From positions 1,116,001 to 1,180,000 of the forward strand of contig NC_049561.1 in assembly GCF_013368755.1 (NCBI RefSeq): a stretch of 64,000 bases of DNA. Reading direction: 5' to 3'. Under the pieces are notes generated by a model. It saw nothing but the letters and a program-made list of their open reading frames with translations, was not told where the DNA came from and did no database searches. The position numbers were made by a program, and so were the translations under genes. This document shows positions 55,716-64,000 of the stretch, piece after piece. Positions within the stretch are counted from its first letter, which is position 1; each line of letters opens with the position of its first letter. The stretch is from Talaromyces rugulosus. Its lineage: Eukaryota > Ascomycota > Eurotiomycetes > Eurotiales > Trichocomaceae.

Positions 55716-57552
55716 ATAACAGTGGCTGAATACGTCAACTGGTGTTGGACAGTGGGGGCAGGAGATATAGTTGGGATCTTTAAAATGAGACAATTTAGCA
55801 GGGAGACTAGAGGAACGCAACCATGGAACGGGTCTGATCACGGATCGATGCTTCCACCACGAGGGATTTACAGATGAGATGGTGAATGGAGAAGAAGACT
55901 AAATTTATTTATTATTATTATTATTGAATGACTCGAAGAGAACAGAGCAGCCCACCCCACGTGAAGTCGGGACGCAGGAGCCGGCTTTCAATAGTTGCGG
56001 CTAGTTGCACCCTGCGCGGGGCTGACAAAAACTCTGAGAGCGCCGTCGATCAGGCGCATTAATGGGACTGCGCTGCATGACGAGCAAGCATGCGAATCCT
56101 TTATATTGCAATTGCGTTTGCAATTACAATGTGCCATTTACAAATTGTGAGTGTGTGTATACACATGTACATGTATACACATACATACACAGGCACAAAC
56201 TACATATACCAGTGACTCGATAAACGTGTACGAACTTACCAAGTGCTATATAGGACAATCTAATTATGGGCCACGGAAGCGGCCAGCCGAGTCAATCCCA
56301 TGGGCTGGCGACTAATGATCGCCCATCTAAGTTTGCACTTGCATGTGTCTAGGTGGGGGAGAGAATCTTAATTCCTTCCAAGCAGCCCAGTTACATTCTC
56401 CGTTGGATGTTGGAAGATTTCTCTTTTTGGCCTTTAACCCATGGCTCTCGGCATGACTCGATTCGACAGCAGCTCCGGCCGTGCATAGCTATCTCCCCGT
56501 AATGTGCTAAGGAAGACAGAGACACAGAAAATACACTTTGGCCTCTTGCAACGAGACCGCATGAGACTATTGCCCGTTGCTGCTAGTTGTCAAGGAAATC
56601 CTGCAGTCCCACCTTGCTAATGCGTGAACAAATGGCACTTCGTTTCTTCTATGTAAGGCACATGGTGTGACTGCCGGGATAATATTATCTCTTGTGCTAA
56701 CCACGTTGCGTAGATCATGTTGATGTAACGACATAAATAGTACTAGTAGTAGTATAACTGAGCACACAATAATACCGAGTACGAAGTGCACAGTACGAAG
56801 CCATATACGAGCAACTAGTAATTACCCAGCGTAACCCCAAAAAAAACACAAATTAGGTTGAACGGCGCTATGGCTCTCGGTGGGCCAGACTTTCTGGCGA
56901 TCGTGACCCAGTGTTTTTGTGTCTCTGATTAGCCAAGACCTGCACGCTGGGGGAAGTGATGTAACCGGATACGTACAGTAAACTTAAATGCAAACTCTGA
57001 CTGCAGAATTTCAAATTTCTTTCCGACATGTTGGATCTATTTGAATAGTGTGTGTTTGGAGTGTTGGCAGATAGATATTCGTGTACGAAGTTAAGGGGGG
57101 GGGGGGGGGGGGAACTCAACAGGACATTATGAAATGAATCACCATTATTCTAAAGCAACCGATGGGACACTGTGGTCCGCGTCGTACATGTAGATTATGT
57201 ACGGGCCATTCCGAGACTAGGATAGGGCCAGGGTCAGGTCAGGCCAGGACTAAGGCTGGGGCGACAGTTCGTTGTTTGGCGTGGGATCCTGCATGCAGCG
57301 TGGCTGGCAAAAGGATCATACTCCTCTTGATCCTTAGCGCGCTCAACATGTGCGTAGTGGAGACCAACGTTATGTCTGATCGAAAGCCGGCGTTGGTGAT
57401 CATACGAGCTAGGGCCGTGGTATATAACCGTCTTACATCTCGATCTTCAATGTTTGTCGTCTTACCATGCTATATTCAATATCATATATTACCTTATACC
57501 TTATACTTGATATTCATCCCTTGATATCAATTATTCAATTTTCATCTATATC
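55716..57552. other. Long intergenic region upstream of a C2H2 regulator
   Basis: About 1.84 kb. It holds a TTA/TTATTA repeat near 55906-55925, a palindromic GT/TACA segment near 56151-56193, and a run of 18 G at 57095-57112. The long, AT- and CT-rich last ~150 bp before 57553 looks like a 5' leader. Long upstream regions are usual for developmental regulators. No gene was recognised. Confidence 0.5.
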
Positions 57553-58494
57553 ATGATTGATGGTCAAGACCCCGTCAACATGTTCGTGACAACCCAATTC
57601 CAACAATGCCCAGAGGTGTACTCTGCGGGCAAACTGCCGTATACCGCGCTGTTCGACATGTCGGGATTCTTCTCCGAGCAGGCCCGGCGAGCACTCGAGG
57701 GCGACAACGAGATGGCATCGCATCTGTTTGCTGCCGACTCGTGCCACCAGCAGCAGCAACAGCAGCCCCAGCCCTTGGTCATGTCGACGTCGCCGTCGCC
57801 GACAACAACAGCATATCCGTACCCCCAGCCGGCCTTTTACGAGTCTCAATACTATCAAGTGCCGTTCATGGCTGGATCGTTTGACTCTTCTGCTTCTGTG
57901 TCTCCGGTCTCGCCGGTCTCGCCTGTCTGGAACAGCCATCCACAACAGCAGCAACAACAACAATTCGAATTCGCCATGCAGAGATATGCAGAAGACGCAG
58001 CGGCCAGACAGCAACAAATCAACCCTGTCCCATCATATCACGCTGTACCACGCCTCTCCCACCCCCGTCGCCATCATATTCACAACCATTACCACCAAAA
58101 ACAACAACACCAACAACGACATTTACCTTCCTCTTCTTCTTCATCCTCCCCCAGTATAACATCCGACTCCCTCGACAACCTCTCCGACTGCGGCGTCCGC
58201 AGCGCCAACGGCACCTGGCGCTGCGCCCACCCTGGCTGCAGCAGCAAGACCGTCTTTACACGGGCCTGCGATCTTCGCAAACACTACAACCGGCATCGCA
58301 AATACCTGTTTTGCCGCTTCGACGGCTGTCCGCAATCGCGCGAGGGCGGGTTTTCTAGCAAAAAGGATCGTGCGAGGCATGAGGCCAAGCATAATCCGCA
58401 GATTACCTGTGAGTGGCAGGGCTGTGGGAGGGTGTTTAGCCGAGCGGATAATATGAAAGATCATGTGCGTCGGATTCACTGTCGGGGGCGGTAG
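57553..58494 (+). CDS. C2H2 zinc-finger transcription factor
   Basis: A single exon of 313 aa. The N-terminal ~215 residues are low complexity: Gln runs (QQQQQQPQP and QQQQQQQFEF), a repeated SPVSPVSPV, and a His/Gln-rich stretch (RRHHIHNHYHQKQQHQQRH). The C-terminal ~90 residues hold three C2H2 fingers: CAHPGCSSKTVFTRACDLRKHYNRH (~222-246), CRFDGCPQS...FSSKKDRARHEAKH (~254-280) and CEWQGCGRVFSRADNMKDHVRRIH (~285-308). Finger spacing and the extra residues in finger two resemble fungal C2H2 regulators rather than animal Kruppel arrays. A DNA-binding nuclear role is likely. Targets are unknown. Confidence 0.9.
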   Translation: MIDGQDPVNMFVTTQFQQCPEVYSAGKLPYTALFDMSGFFSEQARRALEGDNEMASHLFAADSCHQQQQQQPQPLVMSTSPSPTTTAYPYPQPAFYESQYYQVPFMAGSFDSSASVSPVSPVSPVWNSHPQQQQQQQFEFAMQRYAEDAAARQQQINPVPSYHAVPRLSHPRRHHIHNHYHQKQQHQQRHLPSSSSSSSPSITSDSLDNLSDCGVRSANGTWRCAHPGCSSKTVFTRACDLRKHYNRHRKYLFCRFDGCPQSREGGFSSKKDRARHEAKHNPQITCEWQGCGRVFSRADNMKDHVRRIHCRGR

Positions 58495-58691
58495 TTTTTT
58501 TTTTTCTTTTTTTGTTTTCGCCTGTCAGTTATCAACCTAGGTATAAGCCGTGTCTCAGTATGCAGGGTTGATGGTGGTATAGACGCATTGCGCGGAGTTG
58601 TGCTTGCTACTGGTCTTACGATTCTCATGTATTTTATTTTTATTGCTTTAATTTATTTGCCTTGCTGGCTTTACTTGCTTTGATAATATAC
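58495..58691. other. 3' flank of the first C2H2 gene
   Basis: About 200 bp after the stop codon, with a T-rich run at ~58496-58516 that may contribute to 3'-end formation. No other feature was seen. Confidence 0.3.
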
Positions 58692-58850
58692 TACACTTAT
58701 CACCTACATTATCAACTTCATTATCACCTACATTATCACCTACATTATCAACTTCATTATCAACTATATTATCAACTATATTATCAGCTATATTATCAAC
58801 TACATTATCAACTACACTTATCAACCACCCTTATCAACCACCCTAATCAA
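58692..58850. repeat. 12-bp tandem repeat rich in GATAA sites
   Basis: About 13 units of roughly TACATTATCAAC, with variants TTCATTATCACC and TATATTATCAAC. Nearly every unit contains TTATC, i.e. GATAA on the minus strand, at 12-bp spacing. It lies ~200 bp after the stop of the first C2H2 gene. Confidence 0.9.
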
Positions 58851-58912
58851 ATGATGACTTTGCAGACGGCATTCCTTCTATTTCGAGACATGTTCTTTTT
58901 TTTGTCATGTAC

Positions 58913-58913
<1 letters not shown>

Positions 58914-58957
<44 letters not shown>
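58914..58957. repeat. GT dinucleotide microsatellite
   Basis: About 44 bp of uninterrupted GT repeat. ORFs across it are artefacts. Confidence 0.95.
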
Positions 58958-58958
<1 letters not shown>

Positions 58959-60915
58959 CCAATATTGGGACATGCAGCATCATGGATACTCGGGGGCGGT
59001 TTTACATGTAGAATGCCTGTCTTTAACAAGTCATGGCGCAGAGCTAGCCAGGCACCATAAGAAAGACTGCCGATCAAATTTTCTCCAGCTCCTGCATGAT
59101 TAACTACTGTCAGTCAAGGAGAGTAAGACTCAAAAGGCAAAAGTTCGGCCGCCTCCGGATTTCCCTCTAGGGCTACTTCATCTTCGTTTACTGTATTTGG
59201 GCAAGATCGGCAGAAATCGTTTGGGATGAAAGAGAAAATCATAAGCAGATCATTATTGGATAGAAGCAATGGAAATCACAAAAAGAATTTCATGTTGGTT
59301 GTGTGATCCGCACACGATCGACAATGGGCCCCGGTGTCAGCCTCTTATCTGGGCGATTTGCCAGAACGTTTTTTTTTCTCGGTCTAACCTAGCCTTGATC
59401 TGAGGATCGTATAAAAGTTTTTGGGGATTTGGCTATACGAAGCTGGCACGTGGCTTGTGGTGTAGTATCTATAGAGTAAACAACACTAAACTAGGTAGTT
59501 TTAGATGAAAGGTGGGAAGAAGGCTGGAACCCCCCGACCCTCGTGGCAATCATCACCCTTGGCACTTCACAGACACACACACAGACAGACACACGGACAA
59601 CGCCGGCAGATACCTCATTATACTCCTTTTGGTAAAAAGGATACTTACTCCATAGTTTAGTTGCCCAGTTCAGTCTACCCCCGTTACTCGTACCATTTTG
59701 AGTTTCTTGGTTCGGTCGACAAAGCCAATCACAGGCCGGCGAGTTGCAGCCGCGTATCTGTACAAAACCCAAACAGGTAAAATGAAGCGTGGGGTCCGTC
59801 TACTTTTTTTGACAGCGCTTGTATTCCAGTATCAGGATGTACGTGCGTAGTGTACGAACTGCAAAAGTACTCTGTAGTGGGTTTATGTACAAGGACGTGC
59901 ATGAACCCTGCATTGCATCTTAGTTCTTAGTTTCTCCATGCCATATGCGCATGGGCTTTATTCAGCCCTGAGGGGGAGGGGGGAAGAGCGGAGGAGGGGT
60001 ATGACCGTGGCACAAAGTGTACATACTACCACACTGTACCTTGTACAAATCACATGGCGAGTCATTCCCACGAGTTCCCATCAAATCAAATCAGCATATG
60101 GCGTAACCCCCCCATACGGAGAAAAAAAAGCCATGTCAGATCTGTTTCATATACTTGGTTTCAGGTTGACTGCCGCTGTCGCTGCTGCGGGTTATTGGTT
60201 GGCCGTACACCCTACGTTCAGTCGAACTGCATGAGCTATCAGGGCATCAGGGTATCAGCCGTCAATTGATGTGCTTGCATATGCACGTGTGGTGCTATGA
60301 TGCACTACTATTGTGAGAACGGCCCCAGGGTTCACTTTGTCCGAGTTTGTCGACAAGGTGTTGACGGGAGGGGTCTAGCTTGAGAAAGAAAGTGAAGCGC
60401 CAGGAACGAAGCAGATATGGTCACTTCCACGTGACTAGTGCTACTTGTCGACTGGCCTAAAGCGTGTATGCCAGATACTGGATTAGGAAGGCGTGGGAAT
60501 TACTGTATTGGGCAAGTTCTACTGGTCAGGTGACTACGCACACAGTCACACACATCATGTCGTCATGTCATACTAAAGTTATAGATATCAATTTGTATTC
60601 GACGTCGGCTCATAGCCAACACGATTGTATCTGCATGTACCTATGTACATCGTCTCCATGGAGGCGACCTCAATATGTCCAATTCTAAATCATACGTCGT
60701 AACTCGTCACTTCGTTAGCTGTCGCCGGATGTCCCCAGTGGGATTTCTGCAGTGTATACAGAGAGCATCGTCGGTCGTGACAGGCTGGCTCTGTATTCAA
60801 TCAGTATCTACTATAATACATTCGTTATAGTATATTGATTGACATACCTGTCTGGCCAATTCTTTCGTGTTTGGTTTGTAGGGTTCAAGACTACATCAAA
60901 CGTCAATGCGTCTCA
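58958..60915. other. Long intergenic region between the two C2H2 genes
   Basis: About 1.96 kb between convergent genes. I see a CA/GACA-rich tract at ~59567-59597 and G-rich sequence near 59970-60000, but no convincing ORF. Short ORFs at 59491-59772, 59938-60234 and 60464-60688 lack any domain. Confidence 0.4.
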
Positions 60916-62404
60916 TCATGTGTGCCCCCGTCGTCGACGGCCGCGCCCGCTGCCTTTGGGCCTTTGTGAAAGCACATCGCGCAGCTCTGGGTCGTCCTTG
61001 CTTCGGTCGATGTGGTGCGCTTTGACATGTCTGGGCTTGTTAGACGGCTACAAAGAGAGCAAAGAAGGCAAAGAAACTAAGTACCTTTGCAGATTGTCCG
61101 GCCGAGGGTATTTGTGCTGCTGATCCGTACAAAACGGACACACGTATCCTGGCGAATCGTGCACCAGCCCGTGCCGGATCATCTCGTTTTTCCTCTTGAA
61201 ACCTTTGCCGCCTACGCCACGCGGGCAATCCTGGACGGGACAATAATGCGGTCGCTCTTGTGAGTGAACATTGGCATGTGAGCTAAAGTAGTCAGTACGT
61301 ATATTTTATGTATATTTGAGAAACATACTTTAAAAGATACTGTGTTTGGAATGGCGCAGCGTTGCAGTCGGGAAACTGGCATTTATACAGACTGCCAGCC
61401 TCGGCATTCTCTTCTCCCGGCGGCCGAGGCTCAGTAGGAGTCGGATAGCTGTTGGCAGGACTTTTCCCTGTGAGCGGCCCTTGTGATGGCGTCTCATACA
61501 CGGTAGACACAGTGGACCCCTCGGATTTAAAGCCTGACGGCCGCCATGGATATGGTGACGGTGCGGCGGGCGAGTACGGTGTAGGCATTTGGGATTGGGG
61601 AGGAAGCGGTGGTGGAGGCAGCGAGGTCGAGACCCGCCGTGAGTGGACACCAGCAGGAGAAGGAGCCGAAGCAGCACCATAATGGGGCGAGGAGACGGAA
61701 ACTGAACTGATGTCTCTTAGAAGAGACTGAACCGGCGGCAGACTCTGGGTGTTCTCCGGAGATCCAGCAGTAGAGTGCGGGGGAGAGTGAAGTGCAGGCA
61801 GCAGTTCTTGAGCGGGCATGTTTGATGGGGAGATGGTATATCTAGCTACGACCGAAGTAGCCAGGCCATCGTGGATGACCTGTTCAGAGCCGCGACGATG
61901 GTAGGGCAGCGGCGGGAAGACGAGTTCTGAGATAGGAGGCAGGATGTTATTGTTGTTGTTGTTGTGGTGGTGGTTGTTATGGTTGTTGCGGACGTGCTCG
62001 TTGTGTACCAGGCCCAAGGCATCGCTGGCAACCTGCTTGGCGACGTCGCTGGAAGGGACGATGCTGGGCCGGGGAGAGAGCTTGACGGCGCGCTCGCGAT
62101 AGTCGTCATCCGAGTCGGACTCGCTTCGCAGCGGCCTCGCGCCGGCTTGCTGGGCAATGTCGGGGCGGTTTGGGCCTAGAATGCCGATCAGGACGGCATC
62201 GCCTTGGGTAGATCGGAGTGCTTTGTGCGTCCGGTGATGCTTACGCGAACGGCCACCGTCCGAGCCTGGCGAGTCTCGGTCTCGCGAAGCAGGCCGCTTG
62301 TGAGGGAAGGGAGGCGAGGGTTCGTCGGGCCCGTACTTGATCACCGCCGGCTGCAGGGCCGGGGAGCGATTGCAGGCGTCATCGGAGTCATACACGTCGG
62401 CCAT
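60916..62404 (-). CDS. C2H2 zinc-finger transcription factor with long disordered N-terminus
   Basis: Exons 62404-61329, 61282-61085 and 61030-60916 give 462 aa; introns are 46 and 54 bp and fall inside or next to fingers. The first ~335 residues are disordered, Ser/Pro-rich, with an Asn/His run (NNHNNHHHNNNNNN) and a repeated proline motif SLPPPPLPP. The fingers are CQFPDCNAAPFQTQYLLNSHANVH (~345-368), CPVQDCPRG...FKRKNEMIRHGLVH, and CPFCTDQQHKYPRPDNLQRHVKAHH. The C-terminus is basic (RPKGSGRGRRRRGHT). The first and third fingers depend on correct splicing. A possible 5'-UTR intron (donor GTAAGC at 62465-62470, acceptor just before the start) is visible. This is a nuclear regulator of unknown targets. 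Confidence 0.9.
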
Positions 62405-64000
62405 GGGAGATCTGTCGGATGCGTCAGAAGGATATACATGTGGATGGACATGATGTGGTGGCGGCTTACCGGATGATGCACGAATGCACTCAAAAGCTCA
62501 GTCAATGACCATCAATAGTACGAGAACACAATGACCATCAATAGACGAGGACACAGTAACCATGTAGCACGAGGACAAATGTACAATGTCGCGGCAATGG
62601 CACGAGAAGAGCCGCAGTTATAGGCAGGGCGCCGAGGCAGCCAGAATAAAGCACAATCGCAGGAAATTGGCAGGCTGACGAATGCTGGCGCGCAGCAGCC
62701 AATCACGGGGCGGGCTAGCTACCAATTACGCGGCGCAATCAAGTGCGGCGGTAACAGTGTCGATCGCCCCTGACAGGATGGGAGAAGAAGCACGGCAAGG
62801 GAGGAGGAAGTGAGAGGAAGAGGGAGAACGGCGAGGCAGAGAATTTGAGCGAGGCTGAACAGCGAGGTAGGGAGGTGGAGGGAGACAGAGGGAGGTCTCC
62901 GAGAACTGAGGGAGAGACAGAGGCTCAGCTGGCACAAACAGCGGAACTGCGGAAGTCGGGCTGCAGCAAGAAGAGCACAGCACTCGGCGGAGAAACACAG
63001 GGTTTCGGTCGGTCAGCAGTCTCGCGCTCGAGTCGATAGTTATCGAGGACTATTTGGAGCGGAAGAATCGAGCGAAAAAAGTTGCAGCAAACAATTAAGG
63101 CCATGAGGCTCTGAAGTGGCACGAGCCGCAAGAAATAGGAATCGACGGGCGGGCCCACGGCAACGACGACGACGCCGATCGTTTGCTTCCCCTCTCCGAC
63201 CCGTCGCGGGCTAGTGAGTGGCGCCAGCGAGTATTCCACGGTGCAGGCCTAGTACTGCAGGGAGGCTAGCCTGCATTCTCGAGGGCCTGCTGACGGAGAC
63301 AGACAGAGGCAGAGATACAGAACAGAGTCTGAGAGAGACTGAGAGAGAGTCGGGAGAAACAGAGACACTGTCGAGACAGACACGCAAAACAGCAAGAGAC
63401 AAGACGCCGACCGGGAAGGAAGGAGCGCGCGATGACGAGGCCTCTGCGCCACACGCTCTTTCCTCGCGGCTCATCCGGGCCCGTATTGGCCATACGCGGC
63501 TCCGTCGCTGCCGGCCGCGTGTTTGCGGTAACTTTTGGTAATTACCGCGTATCGCCAATAAGCCGCGCCGGAATGAGGCTCTTCTAGTGGACGCCGCGCC
63601 CCACAGCGGGGCCCCGTAGCGGCCAATGGCAGCGGCCAGCGGCTCTGCCAAGCCCGCCGTCCGTCGACGTCGTATGCATGCGTGTCCAATGGGCACCGTA
63701 TTATGACTGGATGGGCGTGCGTGGCACAGGCTATATTGCTACTATCTACCAGATTGCGCCATTTATATATTACATATATGTATGTACATTTATTCCAACA
63801 TATTGGGAGCTTTGTTCTTGATATCCTTCTCAACATGTCCAGAAACAAACAAAACAAGAAGGAATCATCCAAGACACGGGCAGTCCGAACCACGTCAGCC
63901 ATGCAGTACTACTACCACGTAAATAGTAATAGTAATATCATAGTTATAGGTCAGCATAACCTGACCTGACCTGAAACATGAGTAAGATCCAGACTGGGCT
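62405..64000. other. Upstream region of the second C2H2 gene
   Basis: About 1.6 kb to the window end. It contains purine-rich GAGAG/ACAGAG tracts at ~62800-62940 and ~63300-63400, and GC-rich stretches near 63440-63620. Antisense ORFs over these tracts are low complexity. It should hold the promoter and a long leader of the minus-strand C2H2 gene. No other gene was recognised. Confidence 0.4.

Noticed and set aside
58847..59103. ORFs with Cys/Val or Thr/His alternation
   Set aside because: They are translations of the GT dinucleotide repeat.
1..64000. Search for tRNA, rRNA and CRISPR arrays
   Set aside because: No cloverleaf with a GGTTCRANNCC-type B box, no rRNA-like block and no repeat-spacer array was seen; CRISPR is not expected in a fungus.

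Overview
The window is genomic DNA of a filamentous ascomycete (Pezizomycotina). It carries short GT-AG introns of about 46-76 bp with CTAAY branch points, Zn2Cys6 and C2H2 regulators, a polyketide synthase start, fungal housekeeping genes (Bub2-type TBC GAP, Afi1-like DENN protein, cystinosin, myosin regulatory light chain), a DUF7708-NACHT gene and a TTAGGG telomere-type repeat. A Eurotiomycete (Aspergillus, Penicillium or Talaromyces type) is the best guess, but no species can be named.

Region by region. (1) 1-11.2 kb looks like the edge of a secondary-metabolite locus: the 5' end of a reducing polyketide synthase, a rhodopsin-type membrane protein, an HSL-type hydrolase broken by one in-frame TAG, an SDR, a second alpha/beta hydrolase, an aldo-keto reductase, and a divergent Zn2Cys6 regulator. 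A three-unit TTAGGG repeat sits right behind the broken hydrolase. (2) 11.2-13.2 kb is intergenic and holds a 474-bp MITE with perfect 23-bp inverted repeats and TA flanks. (3) 13.2-26.2 kb is a core-genome block: DCAF/WDTC1-like WD40 protein, a tiny CaaX-terminated peptide gene, a SET/MYND protein, Bub2, myosin light chain, a decayed sugar transporter, and an Afi1-like DENN protein. (4) 26.2-34.7 kb holds one unrecognised three-exon gene, then a gene-poor AT-rich stretch with minisatellites, purine tracts and a sharp GC island. (5) 34.7-40.7 kb holds a GPI-anchored DUF7729-type surface protein, a seven-exon Zn2Cys6 regulator and an atypical J-domain protein with a GC-AG intron. (6) 41-51 kb is an accessory island: an extra GTP cyclohydrolase I, divergent from a 1145-residue four-domain enzyme (methyltransferase-like, FAD oxidase, phosphomevalonate-kinase-like kinase, phosphoribosyltransferase), a truncated DUF7708-NACHT gene and a SNF2 helicase relic. 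(7) 51-64 kb is again ordinary: a cytochrome b561 protein with a long disordered tail, cystinosin, and two C2H2 regulators set in long intergenic regions.

The most unusual content is the GTP cyclohydrolase/four-domain enzyme pair. By domain logic it could make or modify a pterin or 7-deazapurine-type nucleotide, which is inference. Second is the intron-split CaaX micropeptide at 16.5 kb, whose format resembles ascomycete a-factor-type lipopeptide pheromone precursors. Exon joins were worked out by eye from splice signals and reading frame. Every spliced model given for an intact gene has a total length divisible by three, but none has been tested against RNA.
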